From assembly GCA_934229335.1 (NCBI GenBank), contig CAKQDQ010000028.1:1-23305 (forward strand): 23,305 nucleotides of DNA. Direction: 5' to 3'. The notes below the pieces were generated by a model. That model saw only the letters and a program-made list of their open reading frames with translations. It was not told the DNA's origin and searched no databases. The translations under genes were made by a program, and so were the position numbers. Within the stretch, counting starts at the first letter, position 1; each line of letters opens with the position of its first letter. This document shows, one piece after another, positions 1-6,800 of the stretch. The stretch comes from an uncultured Prevotella sp. (GTDB taxonomy: Bacteria > Bacteroidota > Bacteroidia > Bacteroidales > Bacteroidaceae).

Positions 1-1
1 A

Positions 2-79
2 CATCTACGTGGGGCTTTCAGCGTTGCTCGTTTCGACTTGTCGGGCAATGCGAAGGCCTTTCTATCGTGGAACGAGTGA
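2..79 (+). CDS. C-terminal fragment of an unidentified protein (5' end outside window)
   Basis: An open frame enters from the left edge and stops at TGA 77-79, giving 25 residues that end in LSWNE. The residues look protein-like (GAFSVARFDLSGNAKAF) and the stop lies inside the 5' arm region of an intrinsic terminator, which fits the natural end of a gene. Too little is present to name a family. A second open frame across the same bases runs on to about position 117, through the terminator, and reads less like protein, so this frame is preferred. Confidence 0.5.
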   Translation, partial: HLRGAFSVARFDLSGNAKAFLSWNE

Positions 80-101
80 CAGACTGGCTCCACGCTTTTT
101 T
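66..101 (+). terminator. Intrinsic terminator of the upstream partial gene
   Basis: CGTGGA (66-71) pairs with TCCACG (89-94), with a further AGT/ACT pairing inside the loop, and a run of six T follows at 96-101. It overlaps the stop codon of the leftmost partial gene. Confidence 0.65.
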
Positions 102-130
102 GTTTATATGAACACCTAATTATTACTTTG
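99..130 (+). promoter_or_regulatory. Probable Bacteroidetes-type promoter of the outer-membrane protein gene
   Basis: TTTG at 99-102, then 20 nt, then TTACTTTG at 123-130, one base off the TAnnTTTG consensus. The upstream box is made from the T-run of the preceding terminator, so the two signals are packed together. It would give a leader of roughly 35 nt before the ATG at 173. Confidence 0.45.
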
Positions 131-172
131 TTATTGCATCCTCGGGAGCCTTGATGCTAAAACCTGAAAGAA

Positions 173-691
173 ATGAAGAAGAATTTGTTTCTCGCATTAT
201 GCCTTGCTTGTATTGGTATGTCAGCAAGTGCGCAGAAGAACCTTACCTTATGGTATGGCGTAAATGTATCTAACGTTAGTTTTGAAGGAGGAAGCTCTGA
301 CTCTGAAGCCAAGTTCCTTAATGTGGGCATTGACTACACTGCCCCCATCAACGACACCTTTGACTGGACTGTAGGCGCGGCTTACACCACCAAAGGAGCT
401 AAGGAATGGAATCCAGGCTTTATTCAAATAGACGCTAACGCAGCTTGGAATTTCTACAAGAATGATGACTTCAAGATTGGAGTGCTTACCGGTCCTTACG
501 TAGACTTGATGGTATCAAAGGATGAAGTCGAGCAGACCAAGACCTTCTCTATGGGTTGGCAGGCTGGTGCTAAAGCCACTTACAAGGACTTCTCTTTGAA
601 AGTAGGTTATGAATTCGGTCTTACTGATGTCCTCGATGGTGGTAAGAGCAAGGCTAATGGCGTTTATTTCCGTCTGGGATATAGCTTCTAA
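173..691 (+). CDS. Small outer-membrane beta-barrel protein
   Basis: 172 aa. The first 20 residues are a clear Sec signal peptide (MKKNLFLALCLACIGMSASA) with cleavage before Gln21. The mature part alternates polar and hydrophobic residues in short strands (for example LTLWYGVNVSNVSF, FKIGVLTGPYVDLMV, FSLKVGYEFGL) and ends in VYFRLGYSF; a C-terminal aromatic is the usual last-strand signature of outer-membrane barrels. The size fits the OmpW/PorT-like 'outer membrane beta-barrel' group with about eight strands, which is an inference from pattern only. It precedes two lipoprotein genes on the same strand, separated by a 13-bp inverted repeat. Function is unknown; a structural or small-ligand channel role is possible. 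Confidence 0.85.
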   Translation: MKKNLFLALCLACIGMSASAQKNLTLWYGVNVSNVSFEGGSSDSEAKFLNVGIDYTAPINDTFDWTVGAAYTTKGAKEWNPGFIQIDANAAWNFYKNDDFKIGVLTGPYVDLMVSKDEVEQTKTFSMGWQAGAKATYKDFSLKVGYEFGLTDVLDGGKSKANGVYFRLGYSF

Positions 692-705
692 TAACTAACG
701 TTATG

Positions 706-750
706 GTCTAAACTAACATGACGGCTCGGCTGCAGTGTGTTAGTTTAGAC
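706..750 (+). terminator. Strong hairpin between the barrel gene and the lipoprotein genes
   Basis: Perfect 13-bp inverted repeat: GTCTAAACTAACA (706-718) and TGTTAGTTTAGAC (738-750) around a 19-nt loop. It starts 15 nt after the stop at 691. No T-run follows, so it may be a weak or Rho-assisted terminator, a 3'-end stabiliser, or an operator for the downstream genes. Confidence 0.45.
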
Positions 751-793
751 TACTGATAAATGTATAATTGCAAACTATTTAAATCCTAAATTC

Positions 794-1564
794 ATGAAAA
801 CGAAATTCCTAAAGAGATATTTTTATTTATTCCTTACGTTGTTTACAGTGTGTGTTTCCGTAGCGTTAACATCATGCGGAGATGATGATGATAACAATGG
901 TACACCAAACAATAACGGTAATAACGACACGGAAGTGACTGGCAAGGGTACCGCTTATACCACTGTTGATGGAAGAACGGTGAAATATAAGTATTTATAT
1001 GTGCTACCGTTGGAGGAAAATGGTGTTGTCACAGAATATGAACTGCAGGCTTATACTGCTGATATTGTTTATTACTATCAGCATCCTGACGAGATAAAGG
1101 ACAATATGTATTCGTCAATGTTGTTTATTGCGCTTCCCGTATCTGCTTTCAATTCAGGGGTAATTACTTTCGATAATGTTCAGAATATAGAGATAAGTTA
1201 TGACGACCCTCTTAAGGGTATGCTCGTTGATGATAATCCAGAGTTGGAGAAAACGCTTGTTTATCCGTCAACGCATATATGGTATTGCGATGACTATACT
1301 TACAAAAATAAGGTGAATATCGCTGTATCTCGAACTGGTAATACCTTCAAAGCTACGGGCATCGATGTTCCAATGTTAGCTTCAAAAATGGGAGTTGATG
1401 AGGGAATTGATGATACTTCAAGAAAGACTACTGCCTCTTTCGGATTCGAAAGCGATAATCTGGACACGAGGAAATTAAGTGTAGAGAATGTCAACATAGT
1501 GACAGACGCCAAGACTATCAATATTCTTAGAAGTATAAGAAAACAACAAGTAGTTATTAACTAA
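794..1564 (+). CDS. Predicted surface lipoprotein, first of a tandem pair
   Basis: 256 aa. The leader ends in a lipobox (ALTSC, lipidated Cys28) followed at once by Gly and four Asp, then an Asn/Gly-rich linker. In Bacteroidetes an acidic stretch right after the lipid-carrying Cys is the known signal for export to the outer face of the outer membrane, so surface display is likely. The mature domain (about residues 48-235) is rich in Tyr and in predicted beta-strands (GRTVKYKYLYVLPL, EYELQAYTADIVYYY) with no recognised catalytic motif. The next gene begins 14 nt downstream and its leader is nearly the same, so the two are co-transcribed and arose by duplication or leader sharing. Family not recognised; possibly a glycan- or host-binding protein, which is only a guess. 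Confidence 0.85.
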   Translation: MKTKFLKRYFYLFLTLFTVCVSVALTSCGDDDDNNGTPNNNGNNDTEVTGKGTAYTTVDGRTVKYKYLYVLPLEENGVVTEYELQAYTADIVYYYQHPDEIKDNMYSSMLFIALPVSAFNSGVITFDNVQNIEISYDDPLKGMLVDDNPELEKTLVYPSTHIWYCDDYTYKNKVNIAVSRTGNTFKATGIDVPMLASKMGVDEGIDDTSRKTTASFGFESDNLDTRKLSVENVNIVTDAKTINILRSIRKQQVVIN

Positions 1565-1578
1565 ATACGACTATTGAC

Positions 1579-2148
1579 ATGAAGAGATATTTTTATTTAT
1601 TTCTCACGTTGCTTACAGTGTCTTTCCCTATGGCTTTAACATCGTGCGGTGATGATGATGACGATGCGAACAATGCAGGAGGCGGAGGTACTACGCCCAC
1701 TCTTAAGGTAGAAAATCAAACAGAGAGCTTTAGATATGTGTATTGGAACATTGATGAAAGCAATAGTTCTGGTACGAAAAAGTTGTATCAAATAGAGTTC
1801 TGTAGCTTCGATTTTGCTGGTGGTGTGGTGCCAGACAAAGGCTCATTCTTTTATGTTAGTTTCATGGCTGACGGCAGCAACAGTGAGCTTCCTACAGGTT
1901 CTTTCAGCGACTTTGAGGTAAGTGGCGGTCTGAACTTTTCTTCACGAACAGGTGAACCTGGTGTTTATTTCGAAAAAGGCAAGAATTGTGGTAACCTCGT
2001 CATTACGAAAGAGAATGGCAGTTACAGTGTGACTATCGAGCCACTTTATGTTCTTTCGGGTGATGAACCTAACCTTGTTACTACACAAACGTCTCTAAAA
2101 TATAGAGGAAGTCTGCCTAAAGCTCCGAAAGAGTTTGCTATTCAGTAA
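1579..2148 (+). CDS. Predicted surface lipoprotein, second of a tandem pair
   Basis: 189 aa. Leader MKRYFYLFLTLLTVSFPMAL, lipobox LTSC with Cys23, then Gly and five Asp, again the acidic surface-export type. From KRYFYLFLTL to TSCGDDDD it nearly repeats the leader of the preceding gene at DNA and protein level, while the mature domains show only general resemblance: Tyr-rich early strands, an LPTGSFSDF segment, and a late TTQTSLKYRGSLP segment that may correspond to TTASFGF in the partner. It ends 442 nt before the convergent nuclease gene, with a strong bidirectional terminator in between. No enzyme motif is visible. A beta-sandwich binding domain is plausible from strand pattern only. Confidence 0.85.
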   Translation: MKRYFYLFLTLLTVSFPMALTSCGDDDDDANNAGGGGTTPTLKVENQTESFRYVYWNIDESNSSGTKKLYQIEFCSFDFAGGVVPDKGSFFYVSFMADGSNSELPTGSFSDFEVSGGLNFSSRTGEPGVYFEKGKNCGNLVITKENGSYSVTIEPLYVLSGDEPNLVTTQTSLKYRGSLPKAPKEFAIQ

Positions 2149-2442
2149 GGTAAAGGGGTGGTTCTATGAATCGTCACCGCATAATGGGGTCATTTTAGTA
2201 AGGTGACGTTTTGTCATCTTTCGGTGTCTTTTCGGTTCAAGCCTAAGGTTTGCTTGGTCGTTATGTACGGCGTAAGTCAATGTGCTTTATCCCCCCTGTT
2301 TGTCGGGGTAGCGTGACCTTCGCTCACTTACACATTGACTTCGAAAATAGCCTCGAAATATAACAAAGCGAATTTATAGAGCCATCCTAAAATGATTGTT
2401 ACTGACTTACAATTTGAAAGTGGCCATTTCATCTTGCTATTT

Positions 2443-2491
2443 GGGCCCTTTCGTACTACGATTGTGCCCAAATCGTGGTACGAAAGGGCTC
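2443..2491. repeat. Long inverted repeat containing the AAATCGTG...CGAAAG motif
   Basis: Arms 2443-2463 and 2471-2491 (21 nt each) match at 19 positions around a 7-nt loop GTGCCCA; the two unmatched positions are G/T wobbles in one of the transcripts. The right side reads CCCAAATCGTGGTACGAAAG (2467-2486), which is 18 of 20 identical to a stretch at 18983-19002. No T-run follows, so it is not a simple terminator. Confidence 0.75.
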
Positions 2492-2515
2492 ATATTGTAT
2501 TTAGGGTAGATTAAG

Positions 2516-2560
2516 AAAAAATCTGTAAGCGAAACGGTACGTTTTGCTTACAGATTTTTA
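2516..2560. terminator. Bidirectional intrinsic terminator
   Basis: Stem of 18 pairs (2518-2535 with 2541-2558, one G-T wobble) and a 5-nt loop GGTAC. An A-run (2516-2521) and a T-run (2555-2559) flank it, so it can end transcripts from both sides: the lipoprotein pair (+) and the nuclease gene (-), whose stop lies 32 nt away. Confidence 0.85.
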
Positions 2561-2589
2561 TTGGCGCGTTATGTTATGCCTATTTTATT

Positions 2590-2937
2590 TTATAATTGTT
2601 CTATGACGTTTATGTCAAGGTTCATGATAGCTGATATTTGCTCTACACTCATTCCTTGCTCCTTTAGGTGTCTTGCGGCGTTAAGAATGGTGCTGTTTTT
2701 CTGTTCAATGTCTTTGTTCTTCTGTTCAATGTCTTTGTTCTTCTGTTCAATGTCTTTGTTCTTCTGTTCAATGTCTTTGTTTTTCTGTTCAATGTCTTTG
2801 TTCTTCTGTTCAAGAGCCTTTTCTTTCTGTTCAAGATCCTGATCTAATTTCTTTATTTTGATATCTTGTTTTTCTATTTCCTTGCCCTGTTCTTCAATTT
2901 TTTTGTCTTGTTTCTCTATCCTTTTGTCCCTTAGCAT
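2590..2937 (-). CDS. Possible internal in-frame product of the Rpn gene (RpnS-like)
   Basis: Hypothetical 115-aa product starting at an in-frame ATG whose A is at 2937 (residue Met252 of the full protein, MLRDKRIEKQ). It would contain the whole coiled coil and the repeat array but none of the nuclease core. Upstream bases are A/G-rich (AATAGAAAACAGAGACACTG), which suits Bacteroidetes initiation but is not decisive. An alternative internal start lies at MNVEDEY, about 20 codons earlier. Separately translated C-terminal parts that inhibit the full-length toxin are established for some Rpn proteins; here it is a prediction. Confidence 0.3.
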   Translation of the reverse strand: MLRDKRIEKQDKKIEEQGKEIEKQDIKIKKLDQDLEQKEKALEQKNKDIEQKNKDIEQKNKDIEQKNKDIEQKNKDIEQKNSTILNAARHLKEQGMSVEQISAIMNLDINVIEQL

Positions 2938-3690
2938 AATGGCAGTGTCTCTGTTTTCTATTGCAAGGAAGTACTCATCCTCCACGTTCATGTCTTGGCG
3001 GAGCTTAGAATCTGCCGCTGCAGCAACCAAACGGTGTACAATGCGCATCATGTCTTCATCCTCAGCGTAGTCCGCCTCGTTGATGTTCATCACTTGTCTG
3101 TTATATTTGTCTTTACGTGTCTGGTCAAATACGCTGAGAACCTCTGCCAAACGGTTGTTAATGTTGCCGTGAAGACGAGGTATCTGCACTATGATGCTGT
3201 CGTGTACCAAACTCTCTACAAAGGGGTCTGGTATTCCTTTTGTTACCAGATTGCCGTAATAGTCGTATGGTTTGTGGCTGACATATAACACAGGTTCCTC
3301 TATGTCTCCTACCTTATGCCCCAACAGATAGACTGTTATCATCGGGAGGCCATAGCCCATGGGGTTGTCCTCTTTAATCATATTGTCAGGATTGGCGTAT
3401 TGTGCACCGAGATACTGCCTGAAACGCAGCGTTTCTGTCTCAAGCCAAGTTTTCTGTAGTTCAATTAAAACGAGGTGTACGCTTCCGTCATCCTCACGTA
3501 TCTTCGCCCCGAAATCAATGCGAAACATGGATATTTTGTCTCTTTGTCCGTTGGTATATTCATGCTTTCGCATTTCCGCCTCTATCACTTCCTTTTTTAA
3601 TAAGGCGGAGAGAATGGTCTTAACGATACGCTCATCTTCCATGAGGTATTTGAAAACGGTGTCGTATATGGGGTTCGCAATGTGTAGCAT
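2590..3690 (-). CDS. Rpn family PD-(D/E)XK nuclease with heptad-repeat C-terminal tail
   Basis: 366 aa. The N-terminus (NPIYDTVFKYLMEDERIVKTIL) and the core are those of the 'recombination-promoting nuclease / putative transposase' group (TIGR01784-like). Likely active-site residues are Asp59 in RIDF and Glu77-x-Gln79-Lys80 in IELQK. Residues about 245-335 are a strongly charged coiled coil; within it residues 289-330 are six heptads, five of them exactly EQKNKDI or its equivalent, encoded by a 21-bp DNA array. A helical tail (ARHLKEQGMSVEQISAIMNL) closes the protein. It has its own promoter and a terminator on each side, so it is a single-gene unit. Rpn proteins cut DNA and some act in phage defence with an inhibitor made from the 3' part of the same gene. 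Whether that holds here is inferred. The family assignment is firm; the role is not. Confidence 0.88.
   Translation of the reverse strand: MLHIANPIYDTVFKYLMEDERIVKTILSALLKKEVIEAEMRKHEYTNGQRDKISMFRIDFGAKIREDDGSVHLVLIELQKTWLETETLRFRQYLGAQYANPDNMIKEDNPMGYGLPMITVYLLGHKVGDIEEPVLYVSHKPYDYYGNLVTKGIPDPFVESLVHDSIIVQIPRLHGNINNRLAEVLSVFDQTRKDKYNRQVMNINEADYAEDEDMMRIVHRLVAAAADSKLRQDMNVEDEYFLAIENRDTAIMLRDKRIEKQDKKIEEQGKEIEKQDIKIKKLDQDLEQKEKALEQKNKDIEQKNKDIEQKNKDIEQKNKDIEQKNKDIEQKNSTILNAARHLKEQGMSVEQISAIMNLDINVIEQL
2701..2826. repeat. Tandem array of 21-bp units inside the Rpn gene
   Basis: Six units of 21 bp, each starting CTGTTCAA on the + strand; units at 2701, 2722, 2743, 2764 and 2785 are identical or differ by one base, and the sixth (2806-2826) is diverged. 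The period is a multiple of three, so copy-number change keeps the nuclease frame and adds or removes one heptad of the coiled coil at a time. Confidence 0.92.
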
Positions 3691-3728
3691 AATGTCGTAG
3701 TTGTTAGTGATGTTAAACTATCTGCTTG

Positions 3729-3760
3729 CAAATGTAGCTATAAATATTCATATATCCAAA
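3729..3760 (-). promoter_or_regulatory. Promoter of the Rpn nuclease gene
   Basis: On the - strand TTTG (3757-3760), 20 nt, then TACATTTG (3729-3736), an exact match to the Bacteroidetes TAnnTTTG box with proper spacing. The ATG is at 3690, giving a leader of about 30 nt. Confidence 0.7.
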
Positions 3761-3769
3761 TGCAATGGC

Positions 3770-3814
3770 AAAAAAATAACTTCAGCAAGGCCGTGTGATG
3801 CTTGCTGAAGTTAT
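3770..3814 (-). terminator. Intrinsic terminator of the SNF2 helicase gene
   Basis: Perfect 14-bp stem, ATAACTTCAGCAAG (3776-3789) with CTTGCTGAAGTTAT (3801-3814), 11-nt loop, and on the - strand seven T after it (A-run 3770-3776). It lies 20 nt after the helicase stop and separates that gene from the Rpn promoter. Confidence 0.9.
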
Positions 3815-3833
3815 CTCTGATATTTTTATGTTG

Positions 3834-6800
3834 TTACTTTGTGCGTACCATTTCCAACAAGTCCTCACCCGTGAGTTTATGGCTCATGTCAGTGCTGTCG
3901 AGGATGTCCTTAGCAAGAGCTTGCTTGCGTTCGTGCAGACGTTGTATCTTTTCCTCAATAGTTCCTTCCGCAATCAGATGGTAAACGGTAACCGCTTGCT
4001 TCTGACCAATGCGGTGTGCACGGTCAGTAGCCTGTGCCTCTATTGCTGGATTCCACCATGGATCGGCATGAATCACGTAGTTAGCACGCGTAAGGTTCAG
4101 TCCGAGTCCACCAGCTTTAAGTGAGATAAGGAACACAGGGCACTCGCCTTTCTGGAACTTTTCTACCAGTTCCTGACGTGTTTTTATCGGCACAGAGCCG
4201 TCAATGTACATATATTTGATACCTTCCGCGTCAAGAGCTTTCTTAATTAGTGCGAGATATGACGTGAACTGTGAGAAGATTAGCACGCCTCCATTCACCG
4301 TTCCGTCCTTCTTTGTAGAGAAACCGTCAAGTATTGTCTCTAACAATTCGAGCAAAGCCGTAATCTTCGAGCCAGGTTTTTCTCCTGCACCTTTACGCCC
4401 TTCTTCCACCAAACGGCAGTCGCATGAGCACTGTCGCAGTCGGGTAATCTCGGCAAGAGTGTTCATTGACACCTTGTTGCCCTCCTCGCTAAGCAGCATA
4501 GCTTCTGCTTTGCGTCTCAACACCTCGTAGACCAGCATCTCTTCTTCACTCAATGTCACGTGCTGGTATATCTCCTCCTTGTTAGGTAGCTCCTTCGCAA
4601 CCTTGTCTTTAGTACGTCTCAGCATGAAAGGCTTAACGAGCCTGTCCAGCTCTTTCTGCATCACCTTGTCGCCGTTTTGTTCAATAGGCACGATGAATCG
4701 GCGGCTAAAGTCCTCAAAACTACCCAGTAGTCCGGGGTTAACAAACTGAAAGAGGTTCCACAGTTCGCTGAGATGGTTCTGTACAGGCGTACCAGTCAGC
4801 ATAATTCTGTTGTCACTCTTTAGCTGCATAGCTACAGCAGAGGTCTTCGCGCCACGGTTTTTTATGATGTGAGCCTCGTCAAGACATATAGTGTTCCAGT
4901 GTTTTTTTGTTAGTGCATCCTTCACACTCAGCAGCAGACCGTATGTAGTTATCACCACATCGCCCGCTTTAGCGTTGTCGACAAGAGCGTCTCTGTTGTC
5001 TGCGAAATTAAGAAGCGAGACGTTAAGAGACGGTGCGAATTTCGCAAACTCAGTCTTCCAGTTAGGTGCGACAGATGCAGGTGCAACCACTAACGCAGGT
5101 CCTTCCCCTGACTTCAGGAGCAAGAAGGTAATCGTCTGTATCGTTTTACCCAGACCCATATCATCTGCTAACAGTGCTCCTGCGCCCCATTTGTTTAGTC
5201 TTGCCATCCAGCAGTATCCCTCTTTCTGGTAGTTACGCAGCGTAGCGTTAAGCGTTTGCGGCACCTCTGGGGTATATTCGCTTGCGTCTTTAATGCGTTG
5301 CCTAATCTCTTTCAGTTCGTTGTCCTGCTCAAGTGTCAGTTCTCCATTCAGCACTTCAGGTCCGAGCAGAGCCGCAGAGAATGGAGACAGTTGCAGATGA
5401 CCATGTGATCGTGCGGCGATAGCGTTGAGTTGTGACAGCTGTTTGTGCAGTTTGTCGCTGATAGCGATAAACTCATTGTCGCCAATCTTTATGTATTTGC
5501 CGTTGCTTTTGCCCACAAGGTCCAGCAGTTCGCTCATGCTGATAACCTTATTAGTATCAAGGTCTACAGAGCCCTCAATCTCAAACCATCCGTTTTCATT
5601 CTTCTTGATAGCTCCATTCCATGATGCCGTGCCCCTGTTAGTTACCTTTATCTGTGAGCCTTCTTTCCATTCGCACGCCACAACGTCGGTGTTCTGTTGC
5701 GCATACTCCAAAACCGGCAGCAAATCGTATGCCGCCAGAACTACGGTAGAGTAGAGATTCTTAGGTGTAACGCCCGCTACGTTAGCAAAAGCCTCTGCGT
5801 TCTCCCTCTCTTTCAGTATGTTTCGTTTCACGCGTACATACTGCTTCTCGGCAGTACTGTCCACTATTACGTCGTCACCTTTGCCAGCCTTACAATGCAC
5901 GTTACCGCCTTCTAATGGGCATACGAACGTTCTCAGCTCGTAGCAGCCCCTCTCTGCAGGTTTAATTTGCACCGTCAGGATAGGCGTTCCGTCCACTTCT
6001 GGCATGGTGCTGCCCCCTTCTATGAGGTCGCTGTTTACGTCTATCTTCCCGCCTATGCCCTTTAGGAATGAGCGTAGCTGCTCTTCAGCCTCCAGAGGGA
6101 AATGTCCTAATGTTAGCAGACGTTGGTAGAACGACACCTGTAATGTAGAGAGCTGTACGAATTCAATACGGTTATTTCCCCTGTTAACAATGACAATGCC
6201 TTCCTTCAGCTCCTCAGTAGGCACGTTACTGCTAACCTCAAATCCCCCTTCTGTTCGCGTAAGGTTAATGTATGGCGGTACCTCCGCTACTTCAACAAGC
6301 TCGTATGGCGCGTGATGTCCTACGTACAGACGGCTCTCTTGCAACATTTCCGGCAACACACACACCAGCTTCGGATAGTTAGAGTAATAGCCGTGTCTAT
6401 TCATCTTCTGCGCTATTCTCTTGTCAGCGTCCGTCATCTCATCTATCATAAGAGCGTAGAAATTGCTCAGTGATGCTGTCTTGCCAGCCCCCCACACACC
6501 GCTTTTCAGCCTATGTTGCACCTTAATCTCTACGTATTCAGAGTCAATGTCGTTTATAAGGTATGAGATGCGGGCGTCACGTTGCGCTGCCTCTTCTTGT
6601 TTCATGCCAGAACTCTGCATCAGCTCGTCCAGTACGTGCTCCCATTCCTGTTTGTGGTATATGGAAGCTAACAGCGGTTTCTTTCCGTATGCACGGTCAA
6701 GAGCTGGCTCTATGTCATTTAGTGAAGTAGTATACAGCCTTCTCTCTTGCTTCATGACGAGCCACTCGTTTATCAGTTTAGACTTCTTACCGTTGCCTAA

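Larger units (their letters stand above)
2149..2589. other. Convergent intergenic region with several hairpins, no gene seen
   Basis: 441 bp between the lipoprotein pair (+) and the nuclease gene (-). Reading both strands I see no credible gene. It holds a weak GC-rich stretch with a run of C near 2290, a 21-bp stem at 2443-2491 that carries the AAATCGTG/CGAAAG repeat found elsewhere in the window, and a bidirectional terminator at 2516-2560. Confidence 0.6.

Noticed and set aside
2..101. 3' end of a structured RNA (tmRNA, SRP or RNase P) at the left edge
   Set aside because: None of the conserved 3' motifs of these RNAs is visible, while a protein frame ending at a stop plus an intrinsic terminator explains the bases.
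2561..2842. Open frame on the + strand with repeated CSMSLFF
   Set aside because: It is the mirror image of the Rpn heptad array on the other strand and has no start context or promoter.
2590..3690. Insertion sequence transposase
   Set aside because: The family is sometimes named 'putative transposase', but there are no terminal inverted repeats or target duplications around it and the motifs are those of a PD-(D/E)XK nuclease.
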